Made by a program: the position numbers and the translations under genes. The notes beneath the pieces were generated by a model that ran no database searches, was not told where the DNA came from, and saw only the letters and a program-made list of their open reading frames with translations. From Paludibacteraceae bacterium (GTDB lineage: Bacteria; Bacteroidota; Bacteroidia; Bacteroidales; Paludibacteraceae), in NCBI GenBank assembly GCA_016282955.1, contig JAEELX010000054.1:1-40463 (forward strand): a stretch of DNA of 40,463 nucleotides, given 5' to 3'. Within the stretch, counting starts at the first letter, position 1. Each line of letters opens with the position of its first letter. Below are positions 26,542 to 34,429 of the stretch, in pieces.

Positions 26542-27759
26542 TTATTTACGTGTGACATTTAACGTTACTGTTTTCCCACCACCTTTAAGCTCAAGGGTGC
26601 GACTTTGTGCATTAGGACTACCATTGGGACCCGCTCCAACACATGTAATGGTTACGATATAGCGACCTTTCCCCCCTGAATTTGGGCTAGCAGAAAATAG
26701 ACCTGATATTGCTACCCCGCTAATTGTCCACGAATCCACATTAGAGATAAATTCAAATGTCTGCGTTCCACCACTATGCGGGAAGGTAAAGTCAGTGCTT
26801 TGTGTATATTCAAACTGTGTATAACGATCTTGATTAACCGTGAGAATAAATGTGCTATCCTTCCCCGCAATCGTAATTTGCCCTGTACGCGAATTAGTAG
26901 AACTGGGATTTTCTTGTGCAGTGATGACCAATTCTATGTCTCCTGCAATACCACTTTCTTGGTCAACCGAAAGCCATTCTTTATCCGCTTCAGCGACCGT
27001 TGCCGTCCAATTTACACGTGCACTGAACTTAAACGTTTGTTCGGACTGTACACAACGATAGGAAAGTGTAGTTTCATCTTCGTACTTGAATTCATCTTTA
27101 TTTTCCTGTATAACTTGAATCACAAACGAACTATTGCCACTCTGGACGATTATCGTGCCTGTACGGTCGGTCGATTGCAGGTTTTCTTCCACTTTGATGA
27201 TCAATTTAACCTGACCTTTTACTCCTGACATATCAAGTTTTATCCATTCGTATGTTTCCTCATCTATGCTTGCTGTCCACTCTACGTTCGCATAAAACGA
27301 ATAGGACGTATCCTGCTTACGACTGTCCAAATAGATTTTGATGGTTCCTTCTTCATCACCTTCCAAAATGAAGTCCTCTGCCTTTTGTTTTACGGTAACA
27401 ACGACAGACGTATCGCCCGCATACAACTTAATGCGACCGTATCGGATGTTTTGCTCCTCATTTTTTGTGATACTGAAGTGTATCTCGTGTGTGCCAGGCT
27501 TACCTTGCGTTTGCGAAATGGTCAGCCAAGAAGTCGCCTGTTCTTCCACTTCTGCTACCCACGAAAAATTGGATTCAAACACAAGGGAAGATGTAATCGC
27601 TTCATAACTGAACGTAAGGGTTGTATCCATCTTAAAATCAACTTTGAGTAGCGTCCCTCTTGTGCCAGCAGATGGCATCTCATATTCAATTTTTTCACAC
27701 GCTATGAATAACGACAACGTTATGAGCGAAAGAAAAATAATTCTGATACATCTTTTCAT
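26542..27759 (-). CDS. BACON-domain lipoprotein 1
   Basis: This 405-residue exported lipoprotein has the signal MKRCIRIIFLSLITLSLFIAC, so Cys21 would be lipidated and EK follows. The rest is four beta-rich repeats of the BACON type at about 40-125, 134-220, 228-313 and 320-405. They share the pattern W(T/V)A, then W(L/I), a Gly-containing loop, then R.G.I followed by a V-x-Q end, as in RYGRIKLYAGDTSVVVTVKQ. BACON domains sit on many Bacteroidota surface proteins and are thought to bind glycans or mucin or to act as spacers. No enzyme domain is attached here. It is the most 3' of three paralogues. Confidence 0.82.
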   Translation of the reverse strand: MKRCIRIIFLSLITLSLFIACEKIEYEMPSAGTRGTLLKVDFKMDTTLTFSYEAITSSLVFESNFSWVAEVEEQATSWLTISQTQGKPGTHEIHFSITKNEEQNIRYGRIKLYAGDTSVVVTVKQKAEDFILEGDEEGTIKIYLDSRKQDTSYSFYANVEWTASIDEETYEWIKLDMSGVKGQVKLIIKVEENLQSTDRTGTIIVQSGNSSFVIQVIQENKDEFKYEDETTLSYRCVQSEQTFKFSARVNWTATVAEADKEWLSVDQESGIAGDIELVITAQENPSSTNSRTGQITIAGKDSTFILTVNQDRYTQFEYTQSTDFTFPHSGGTQTFEFISNVDSWTISGVAISGLFSASPNSGGKGRYIVTITCVGAGPNGSPNAQSRTLELKGGGKTVTLNVTRK

Positions 27760-27947
27760 ATGACCAATTTATTTAGTTATTTTTAGGTTTTTATTCTTTA
27801 TCCTTGTATGCAATTTATGCAGTAATGCTGAATCATTCAATCTTAAACTATTGTTATTCAATAAATTAAAATCCATTTTACACCGCATTGGTTGCCCCAA
27901 AAAACAATTTATAGCTCCTGTAAAAAAGCACACAACGTGCAAAATTA
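27760..27947 (-). promoter_or_regulatory. Promoter and long leader of BACON gene 1
   Basis: On the minus strand TAATTTTG at 27940-27947 matches TAnnTTTG and is kept in all three leaders. No -33 TTG is present. The leader is about 175 bases and contains a 25-base imperfect inverted repeat at 27844-27868 that recurs in four leaders. A short open frame (MDFNLLNNNSLRLNDSALL, 35 codons) runs over this element here but is broken in the other copies. The remaining bases up to 28100 hold the terminator of gene 2. Confidence 0.5.
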
Positions 27948-28004
27948 CCTCAAAAAGATGAAAAATAAAAATTTTATTCAACTATGGCATTTTTTGCGGA
28001 TAAA

Positions 28005-28035
28005 AAAAAGTTGCACATGCTCTGCACAACTTTTT
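28005..28035. terminator. Terminator hairpin after BACON gene 2
   Basis: AAAAAGTTG and CAACTTTTT pair around 13 bases, almost identical to the hairpin at 26443. It lies 66 bases after the stop of gene 2. Confidence 0.65.
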
Positions 28036-28100
28036 CCAACACCGAACAAACGATTATTTTAACTATCAAATAAAACCAGTTTTTTGCAACCCGATAAACG

Positions 28101-29327
28101 TTAACCAGTGGTACCTCGTCTACAGTTAAACTGTCTTGTTTGTCCGCCACCTCGCAGGTAAAGGACGCGACCTACTCCCATCCTCCCATACCGATCATCC
28201 CCGGCTTCACAACTAATAGTTATGGTACATGAACCATATGTGCCCTTATTTGGCGTAACGGAAAATGGCGAACTGACTTCCGCTGTCCACTCATCTACAT
28301 TAGAGAAAAATTCAAATGTCTGCGTTCCACCACTAAACGGGAAACTAAACTCGGTGACAGATGATGTAAATGTAAACGCAGGATAAGCATCTTGTGTAAC
28401 ATTAAGGATAAAGGTGCTATCCTCTCCCGTAATCGTAATTTGCCCCATACGTGCAACGAAATTTAGGTTTTCTTCTGCGGTGACTTTCAATTCTATGCCT
28501 CCAGCAGTACCACTTTCTTGGTCAACCGAAATCCATGCTGCATCCTCTTCCGAGAGCGTTACCGTCCAATCTACACGTGCATTGAAACTAAACGTTTTTT
28601 CTGACTTCGAATAAGGGAAGGCAAGTGTCGTTTGAGCATTATTGTAGTCAAATTCATCTTCTACTTTTGCCTGTATGACTTGAATCTCAAACGAATGATT
28701 GCTACTCAGGACGGTTATCGTGCCTGTACGTTCCGCTTGTTTATTTTTTTCCACGCTGATGGTCAGTTTCGTCTCGTCTTTGATTCCCGAATCCTCCGTG
28801 TGCAGCCACTCTTCTGCGGCCTCATTCACGATTGCCGTCCACTCTACGTTCGCATAAAACGTATAGGAGGTGTCCTGTTTCTTACCGTCCAAATAGATGG
28901 TAGCCGATTTGATATTGCCCTCTTCATCGCGTTCCAAAATGAAGTCCCCTGGATTTTGTTTTATGGTGATAACAATTGACGTATCGCCCATATACAACGT
29001 AATGCGGCCATATCGGGTGTCTCGCTCATCATTTTGGGTGAGGCTGAAAGATACATCGTGTGTGCCAGGCTTCCCGTTCAGTTGCGAAAACTTCAACCAA
29101 GGACTCGCCTGTTCATCCAGTTCTGCCACCCACGTATAATTGGACTTAAACGCGAGGGAAGACGTGTTTTCCTCATAACTGAACGCAAAAGTTGTATCCT
29201 TCGTAAAATCGATGGAGAGTCGTGCACCACCAGAGATAGTGGGCATATCATATTGCACTTTTTCACACGCTATAAACAACGGCAACGTCATGAACGAAAG
29301 AAAAATAATTCGGATAATTTGTTTCAT
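28101..29327 (-). CDS. BACON-domain lipoprotein 2
   Basis: This 408-residue paralogue has the signal MKQIIRIIFLSFMTLPLFIAC with Cys21 as lipid site. It has four BACON-type repeats in the same order as gene 1. Conserved pieces include LAFKSNYTWVAELDEQ, RYGRITLYMGDTSIVITIKQ, TSYTFYANVEWTA and FPFSGGTQTFEFFSNVDEW. I chose the ATG at 29327 because it matches the start of gene 1 and the lipoprotein signal; a TTG nine bases upstream is also open. It differs from gene 1 at many positions, so the copies are diverging. The ligand is unknown. Confidence 0.82.
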   Translation of the reverse strand: MKQIIRIIFLSFMTLPLFIACEKVQYDMPTISGGARLSIDFTKDTTFAFSYEENTSSLAFKSNYTWVAELDEQASPWLKFSQLNGKPGTHDVSFSLTQNDERDTRYGRITLYMGDTSIVITIKQNPGDFILERDEEGNIKSATIYLDGKKQDTSYTFYANVEWTAIVNEAAEEWLHTEDSGIKDETKLTISVEKNKQAERTGTITVLSSNHSFEIQVIQAKVEDEFDYNNAQTTLAFPYSKSEKTFSFNARVDWTVTLSEEDAAWISVDQESGTAGGIELKVTAEENLNFVARMGQITITGEDSTFILNVTQDAYPAFTFTSSVTEFSFPFSGGTQTFEFFSNVDEWTAEVSSPFSVTPNKGTYGSCTITISCEAGDDRYGRMGVGRVLYLRGGGQTRQFNCRRGTTG

Positions 29328-29516
29328 ACGACACAATTTACTTAGTTATTGTTAGGTTTGTATTCATTCTTTAATTTTTAGTATGCAACTTTATGCAGTA
29401 ATGTTAAAAAATTAAATTATTGCTATTCAATAAATTAAAATCCATTTTACATCGCATTGGTTGCCCCAAAAAACAATTTATAGCTCCTGTAAAAAAGCAC
29501 ACAATGTGCAAAATTA
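29328..29516 (-). promoter_or_regulatory. Promoter and long leader of BACON gene 2
   Basis: On the minus strand the -7 box TAATTTTG lies at 29509-29516. The 25-base element is at 29413-29437, 86 bases before the start. The sequence from the -7 box inward follows the gene 1 leader closely. Confidence 0.5.
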
Positions 29517-29570
29517 CCTCAAAAAGATGAAAAAACAAAAATTATCCGCATTTTTGGGCGTTTTTGCGAA

Positions 29571-29600
29571 AAAAAGTTGCATATATGATGCACAACTTTT
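29571..29600. terminator. Terminator hairpin after BACON gene 3
   Basis: AAAAGTTG and CAACTTTT pair around a longer, slightly changed loop. It starts 19 bases after the stop of gene 3. Confidence 0.6.
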
Positions 29601-29618
29601 GGAACTATGAACGTTTAA

Positions 29619-30860
29619 TTACTCGCTTGCTGAGGTTCGTACACAGTCGAATGTTATGGATTGTCCGCCACCTCTCAGACGAAGGGTGCGTGCTTCCCCT
29701 CCTTGTTCACCCGCTGCTTGATCGCCTGCTGGACAACTAATGGTTAGGGTATGGGGACCACCTTTCCCCCCTGATTTTGGGGTAACCACAAACGGCGGCT
29801 CATCGGCAATTTCCCACGTATCCACATAAGCGGTAAAAGTGAAGGTATACTCCCCACCCGTTGCAAAGGGGAATGAATATTTAATGAGTTTTGATTGATA
29901 TTCAAACGCAGGATGATATATTTGTGTGATATTAACGATAAATGTGCAGTCCCGCCCTGTAATCGAAACTTTTCCTATACGCTGAGAAAAATCCAGATTT
30001 TTTACTACGGTCATGCTTAATTCTATGTTGTCTCCGGCACTACCACTTGCTGGCTCAACCGAAATCCATGCCGCATCTGCTTCAGTAAGTGTGGCTGTCC
30101 AATTTACATGTGCATTGAAATTCAACTTTTTTGGTGACTGATCGTCATAAGCAAAGAAAAAAAACGTTAGATCCCTGTTATACGTAAATTCTTCACCTCC
30201 TTGTTCCTGTATGATGTTAATATCAAACGTATTATTGGCACTCTGGACGGTTACCTTGCCTGTACGTTCCGTTGTTTGCCTATTTTTTTCCACTTTGATG
30301 AGCAGTTGTGTCTTTTCTTTCAGTCCCGAAGCCTCGGTGTGTATCCATTCTTGTGCCTCCTCATTCACGGTCGCCGTCCACTCTACGTTCGCATAAAAAG
30401 AATAGGAGGTGTCCTGTTTGTAGGCATCCAAATGGAGGGTAGGCGTCTTGATGTTGCCCTCTTCGTCGCGTTCAAAAATGAAGTCAGCTGCACTTTGTTT
30501 TACGGTGATAACAAAGGAAGAATCCCCTGCATACAAGGTAATGTGCCCAACTCGGGTGTCTTGCTCCTCATTTTTGGTGACGTTGAAGGTTATCTTGGCT
30601 TCACCCGGTTTACCGTTCATTTGCGAAACAGTCAACCACGAAGTCGCCTGTTCATCCACTTCGGCTATCCACGAGAAATTGGACTTAAAGGCAACGGAAG
30701 ACGTGTTTTCTTCCAAACTGAACTCAAAGGTAGTCTCCGTCGAAAAATCAAAGATGAGTTGCTTTGAACCCGTTGGAAGTTCGTATTGAATTTTTTCACA
30801 CGCTACAAAAAACACCAACGTTATGAATGAAAGAAAAATAATTCGGATAATTTGTTTCAT
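29619..30860 (-). CDS. BACON-domain lipoprotein 3
   Basis: This 413-residue paralogue has the signal MKQIIRIIFLSFITLVFFVAC with Cys21. It has four BACON-type repeats, for example VAFKSNFSWIAEVDEQ, RVGHITLYAGDSSFVITVKQ, TSYSFYANVEWTA and YTFTFTAYVDTWEI. The last repeat ends in a Gly-rich segment (PKSGGKGGPHTL, then LRLRGGGQSITFDC) as in the other two. The signal region and first repeat are the best conserved between the three, the third and fourth the least. I chose the ATG at 30860 as for gene 2. Confidence 0.82.
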   Translation of the reverse strand: MKQIIRIIFLSFITLVFFVACEKIQYELPTGSKQLIFDFSTETTFEFSLEENTSSVAFKSNFSWIAEVDEQATSWLTVSQMNGKPGEAKITFNVTKNEEQDTRVGHITLYAGDSSFVITVKQSAADFIFERDEEGNIKTPTLHLDAYKQDTSYSFYANVEWTATVNEEAQEWIHTEASGLKEKTQLLIKVEKNRQTTERTGKVTVQSANNTFDINIIQEQGGEEFTYNRDLTFFFFAYDDQSPKKLNFNAHVNWTATLTEADAAWISVEPASGSAGDNIELSMTVVKNLDFSQRIGKVSITGRDCTFIVNITQIYHPAFEYQSKLIKYSFPFATGGEYTFTFTAYVDTWEIADEPPFVVTPKSGGKGGPHTLTISCPAGDQAAGEQGGEARTLRLRGGGQSITFDCVRTSASE

Positions 30861-31037
30861 ACGACACAATTTACTTAGTTATTGTTAGGTTTTTATTCAT
30901 TCTTTTTCCCTGTGTGCAATTTATGCAGTGATATTAAAAACTTAAATTATTGTTATTCAATAAATTAAAATTATTTTTACGCCTCTTTTGCTGCTCAAAA
31001 TACGTTCCTGCATAATAGCACACATCGTGCAAAGGTA
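30861..31037 (-). promoter_or_regulatory. Promoter and long leader of BACON gene 3
   Basis: On the minus strand the -7 box TACCTTTG lies at 31030-31037. The 25-base element is at 30943-30967, 83 bases before the start. The region between -7 box and element is more diverged than in the other two leaders. Confidence 0.5.
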
Positions 31038-31094
31038 CCTCAAAAAGGTGAAAAATAAAAATTTTATCCAACTATGGCGTTTTTTGCGGATAAA

Positions 31095-31126
31095 AAAAGT
31101 TGCACATACTATGATGTACAACTTTT
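31095..31126. terminator. Terminator hairpin after the glycine-zipper protein gene
   Basis: AAAAGTTG and CAACTTTT pair around a 16-base loop. It is the fourth copy of the cluster's hairpin and lies 24 bases after the stop at 31150. Confidence 0.6.
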
Positions 31127-31149
31127 AAAAATGTTTTATTTATTGCAAT

Positions 31150-32091
31150 TTACTGCACGGAAAAGTCAAATCCAAACGGTTGTTCTTTGAAAAATTCATT
31201 CTTCAAACCGCTTTTGTAAAAGAAACAATACTCGCCTGGTTCCAAGCCGTTGGGGAAAGTAACTTCAAACGTGCTGTTATTGATATCTTTGATTTCAAAG
31301 TTAATCACAGTACGGTTACCAGCACCACTACTTTCAAATCCCATGACGGTGTATGACATCTCATCTGGGAAGGTGCGGAAGCCTCCTTGCCCTTTCTTTT
31401 TGGGTTGTTTGACTTGCATTTTGATTAGTTGGAACTCGTTGGGTGTTTCAATAGAATTCATCACACGCGAGTACCAAAAATCAGCCGTTGTTTCAAATGT
31501 TTCAAAACTATTTGACTCCGTTTTTGGAAAATAAAAACGGAATACGGGATTGCGTCCATTTTCGCCCGTAAGTACCACTCTCGCTGTGGTTCCAGGAAGC
31601 ATCAACTTTTTCACGTCTTTGCTAGTTGACATAAGGCCAATCGTCCCTGCAGTGGCACTCCCTGCACCAACTCCCGAAGGCATGCGTCCTCCTACGGCAG
31701 CACCTACCACCAAGCCTCCTGCCAGCATAGCGGCTCCTGTTTTTAAATTGAGACTTTTTGAATCTCTTTCAAACTGTGTGCGGTACAATTTTTTGGGTTT
31801 ATCACCCGTATTCCACCACATAATACCCTCGTAACCGAAATCCGTTTTGGCGATTTTTTGAATATAAGTAATCAAGTTCGCATCCGCTCCAGCGGCTTTC
31901 AACTCACGCATGTAGTTGATGTCGCAAGTAATAGTACGTTCAGTACTGGTTTCAATAGTACCAATGATTACTTCGGAAGTAAAACCCTCTTTCAGCAAAT
32001 CTAATACCGTCTGATTGGTCATTGCTTCGTTTTGTGCTTGGATGGCAAATGTGATTGCAAGTAAGCACGGAATAAAAAGTAATTTTTTCAT
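31150..32091 (-). CDS. Secreted protein of unknown function with a glycine-zipper segment
   Basis: This 313-residue protein has a signal peptide MKKLLFIPCLLAITFAIQAQ. Residues 22-75 are a small helical module (TVLDLLKEGFTSEVIIGTIE, later ELKAAGADANLITYI) of a kind seen at the front of other Bacteroidota secreted proteins. A Gly/Ala-rich stretch AAMLAGGLVVGAAVGG (about 120-135), continuing through GVGAGSATAGTIG, could insert into or lie on a membrane. The rest is a beta-rich domain with no family I recognise. Its terminator and a leader element match those of the BACON genes next to it, so they may be regulated together. Confidence 0.7.
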   Translation of the reverse strand: MKKLLFIPCLLAITFAIQAQNEAMTNQTVLDLLKEGFTSEVIIGTIETSTERTITCDINYMRELKAAGADANLITYIQKIAKTDFGYEGIMWWNTGDKPKKLYRTQFERDSKSLNLKTGAAMLAGGLVVGAAVGGRMPSGVGAGSATAGTIGLMSTSKDVKKLMLPGTTARVVLTGENGRNPVFRFYFPKTESNSFETFETTADFWYSRVMNSIETPNEFQLIKMQVKQPKKKGQGGFRTFPDEMSYTVMGFESSGAGNRTVINFEIKDINNSTFEVTFPNGLEPGEYCFFYKSGLKNEFFKEQPFGFDFSVQ

Positions 32092-32124
32092 AGTTTTTTG
32101 TATTTAAATTTATAATTCCTTTCA

Positions 32125-32307
32125 TTACATATCACAAAAGAACGCTACTGCAGCCATTTTTGCAGCAACGTCCGAATATATGGTTAATTTAAACTGCTTG
32201 TAAATAGCAATTAAACAACTATTTTCGCGATAGGGGGGGGGGTGTAAAATGTTGATATTCAATAAATTAGCACTATTTTTTAGAGCCAAATTATCGTAAT
32301 ATGTCAT
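32125..32307 (-). CDS. Possible small protein or leader peptide of 60 residues
   Basis: This open frame begins MTYYDNLALKNSANLLNI, 23 bases after a perfect promoter, and ends 33 bases before the glycine-zipper gene. A run of ten C in the coding strand encodes three prolines in the middle, so slippage there would change the frame. I recognise no family. It may be chance, a leader peptide, or a small gene of its own. Confidence 0.25.
   Translation of the reverse strand: MTYYDNLALKNSANLLNINILHPPPYRENSCLIAIYKQFKLTIYSDVAAKMAAVAFFCDM
32233..32242. repeat. Homopolymer of ten G (ten C on the transcribed strand)
   Basis: This is a run of ten G in a region that is otherwise strongly A/T-rich. It lies in the leader of the glycine-zipper protein gene, inside the 60-codon open frame. 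Runs of this length commonly vary by slippage. Confidence 0.9.
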
Positions 32308-32329
32308 TGTGATGTTTCTCATATTTTTG

Positions 32330-32360
32330 CAAAAGTATAAAAATGGTTTTGAAAATCCAA
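32330..32360 (-). promoter_or_regulatory. Promoter of the glycine-zipper protein gene
   Basis: On the minus strand this reads TTG, 20 bases, TACTTTTG, a full match to the Bacteroidota consensus. It leaves a leader of about 230 bases holding the 60-codon open frame, the G run and a copy of the 25-base element (32245-32269). Confidence 0.6.
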
Positions 32361-32427
32361 GCAAAATTCTACATATTGTTTTTGCTCGTTCACAATATAT
32401 GAAAGACAGGAGCCTTTCAGTACCAAA

Positions 32428-33684
32428 TCACAACTCGTTCCACCAATACACATTGAATGGATATTCCACCGATTCGAGTTCGTCGGGAGTTTGGGGCGTA
32501 ATGAACGGGTGTAGTTGCTCCACCACGGCATTGAACTTGGTTTTAATGCTGTCGGGGATAGGCTCCACAGGGGGTGCATCCACCTTCAACGGATTGATTG
32601 GCTTACCTCCCATCCAAACCCTGAAATCAAGGTGCGGACCCGTCGAATGTCCCGTCGAACCCACATAACCAATCAGTTGCCCTTGCGTAACGTGGGTGCC
32701 GACATGGATGCCTTTTGCATACCCTTGTAGATGCAAATAACCTGTCGTGTAAGCCGAGTTATGCTTGATTTTGAGCATATAACCACCTCCTCGGTCGTAT
32801 TTCTTTTCAATCACCACTCCGTCCCCGATACTCACCACCGGAGTCCCTGCTGGAGCCGCATAATCTACGCCCAAATGAGGCCGATAGACCTTGAAAATAG
32901 GGTGTTTACGAGCATACGAAAAATGCGAACTGATACGGCGATAGTTCAACGGGGCTTTGAGGAAGGACTTCTTGAGCGAATTGCCTTTCTCATCATAGTA
33001 GGAATGGAAATGCTCATCTTCGTAGTAGTACGCCTCAAACCACTTGCCACGATGATGAAAATTAGCCGCATGAATCCGTCCGATGCCGATAAAAGTACTA
33101 TCTACATACTGCTCATCGTAGTACGCAAGCACTCGGTCGCCTTGCTGCAAACCAAAGAAGTCAATCGACCAAGCGTACACATCATACAGACTCAACGACA
33201 AAGTCGGTGGCAAACCCTCGTCCACAATCGCGTTCCATAAACTGCTGTGAATGGTGATGTCGGCTTGTCTCGTAGCGGTTGTAATGGGTTTTTCAAAGCG
33301 TTCGAAGCCGAGCGTGTCGCCCAAATGAATGATGTAGGCATCTTTGACGGTCGGCAAATAGATATAATAGCACAAAGTCGAGTCTTGGTAGAACGCCAAG
33401 TAGGTTTTGCCCTGATGGATGGTGTAAAACTCGCGATAATCCTTCTGTTTTTGGGTTAGTTCGACCATTTGCTGAGGCGTTGCACCTAACCGCAAAAAAA
33501 TGGCTCCGAGCGTCTCGTTGCGTTGAACTTGGAAGGTATCAATGCGGAAAGAATCAATAGCGATATGGTTGTAATCGTAACGGATAGTGGGTTCTGTGGA
33601 GTGTTCTTCCTTTGTATGGCTGCCCGAAGAGGTACAAGCCCCAAGGATTACGATAAGGAAAATGAGCCAAAGATTCTTTTGCAT
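32428..33684 (-). CDS. M23-type lipoprotein with LysM-like N-terminal region
   Basis: This 418-residue envelope lipoprotein is of the peptidoglycan endopeptidase type. The signal MQKNLWLIFLIVILGAC gives Cys17 as lipid site. Residues about 52-100 look LysM/OapA-like (FQVQRNETLGAIFLRLGATPQQ). The M23 domain has HLGVDYAAP (H270, D274), GYLHLQGYAKG (H318) and GPHLDFRVW. In classic LytM enzymes the last motif is HxH, with the second His binding zinc. Here it is H-L-D, so activity may be altered or lost. I chose the ATG at 33684 because the signal peptide starts there. It is the last gene of the seven-gene operon, six bases after the GT2 gene. Confidence 0.87.
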   Translation of the reverse strand: MQKNLWLIFLIVILGACTSSGSHTKEEHSTEPTIRYDYNHIAIDSFRIDTFQVQRNETLGAIFLRLGATPQQMVELTQKQKDYREFYTIHQGKTYLAFYQDSTLCYYIYLPTVKDAYIIHLGDTLGFERFEKPITTATRQADITIHSSLWNAIVDEGLPPTLSLSLYDVYAWSIDFFGLQQGDRVLAYYDEQYVDSTFIGIGRIHAANFHHRGKWFEAYYYEDEHFHSYYDEKGNSLKKSFLKAPLNYRRISSHFSYARKHPIFKVYRPHLGVDYAAPAGTPVVSIGDGVVIEKKYDRGGGYMLKIKHNSAYTTGYLHLQGYAKGIHVGTHVTQGQLIGYVGSTGHSTGPHLDFRVWMGGKPINPLKVDAPPVEPIPDSIKTKFNAVVEQLHPFITPQTPDELESVEYPFNVYWWNEL

Positions 33685-33689
33685 AGTCG

Positions 33690-34427
33690 TTATTTTTTTT
33701 GTGGGTATTTTCTGAACCAAGAGGACAATTTAAGTCGCATCACGCCGAATAAGGCTTCTGAAAAGATTCCACCCGACATTTTGGAGGTTCCCAACACACG
33801 ATTGGTAAACACGATGGGCACTTCGACAATTTTGAAGCCACATTGATAAGCTGTAAACTTCATTTCAATTTGGAAAGCATAGCCTTTGAAGCGGATTTTG
33901 TCGCGTTCGATGGTCTCCAAAACCTCTCGTTTGTAGCAAATGAAGCCAGCCGTGGTGTCGCAGATATTCACGCCCAACACAAAACGCACATATCGGCTCG
34001 CAAAGTAGGACAGTAAAACCCGACTCATCGGCCAATTTACTACGTTTATGCCCGACACATACCGACTACCGATTGCCACGTCCGCTTGCCCTTCCGCACA
34101 CGCCTCGTAAAGTCGCAACAAATCGTTTGGATTGTGGCTAAAATCGGCATCCATCTCAAAAATATAATCGTATTTATGTTCAATAGCCCACGCAAACCCT
34201 GCTAAATACGCCGTTCCAAGCCCTTGTTTCCCTGCTCGCTCCACCAAAAAGAGCCGATTGGCATACTTTTCTTGCTGCAACTCTTTCACAATTTGTGCCG
34301 TCCCGTCGGGCGAATTATCGTCAATGATCAACACGTGAAACTCCAACGGCAGAGCCATCACAGCACCGATAATGTTGGCTATATTTTCTTTTTCGTTGTA
34401 TGTGGGAATAATGACTAAACGTTCCAT
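33690..34427 (-). CDS. Polyprenol-phosphate mannosyltransferase-like GT2 (Dpm1 family)
   Basis: This 245-residue family-2 glycosyltransferase of the Dpm1 type moves a sugar, probably mannose, from a nucleotide donor to a polyprenyl phosphate. The N-terminus VIIPTYNEKENI and LIIDDNSPDGT form the nucleotide site, and FEMDADFSHNP holds the metal-binding DxD. SRYVSG and GYAFQIEMKF are typical of the family, as is VPIVFTNRVLGTSKM. It has no membrane anchor, so it is the soluble form. It starts two bases after the metallo-hydrolase stop. Confidence 0.92.
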   Translation of the reverse strand: MERLVIIPTYNEKENIANIIGAVMALPLEFHVLIIDDNSPDGTAQIVKELQQEKYANRLFLVERAGKQGLGTAYLAGFAWAIEHKYDYIFEMDADFSHNPNDLLRLYEACAEGQADVAIGSRYVSGINVVNWPMSRVLLSYFASRYVRFVLGVNICDTTAGFICYKREVLETIERDKIRFKGYAFQIEMKFTAYQCGFKIVEVPIVFTNRVLGTSKMSGGIFSEALFGVMRLKLSSWFRKYPQKK

Positions 34428-34429
34428 AG

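Larger units (their letters stand above)
26443..31126 (-). repeat. Tandem triplication of a 1.5-kb BACON lipoprotein unit
   Basis: The start codons of the three paralogous genes are about 1.57 and 1.53 kb apart. Each unit repeats a promoter-leader, the gene and a terminator hairpin. The leaders (27760-27947, 29328-29516, 30861-31037) are nearly the same in long stretches, as are the 3' flanks of genes 1 and 2 (26474-26534 and 28036-28098). Coding parts have drifted further apart. This is an old tandem amplification, not an assembly artefact. Confidence 0.85.

Noticed and set aside
27769-27981. Open frame of 70 codons in the leader of BACON gene 1
   Set aside because: It spans the predicted -7 box, and the matching frames in the leaders of genes 2 and 3 are broken by stops, so coding is unlikely.
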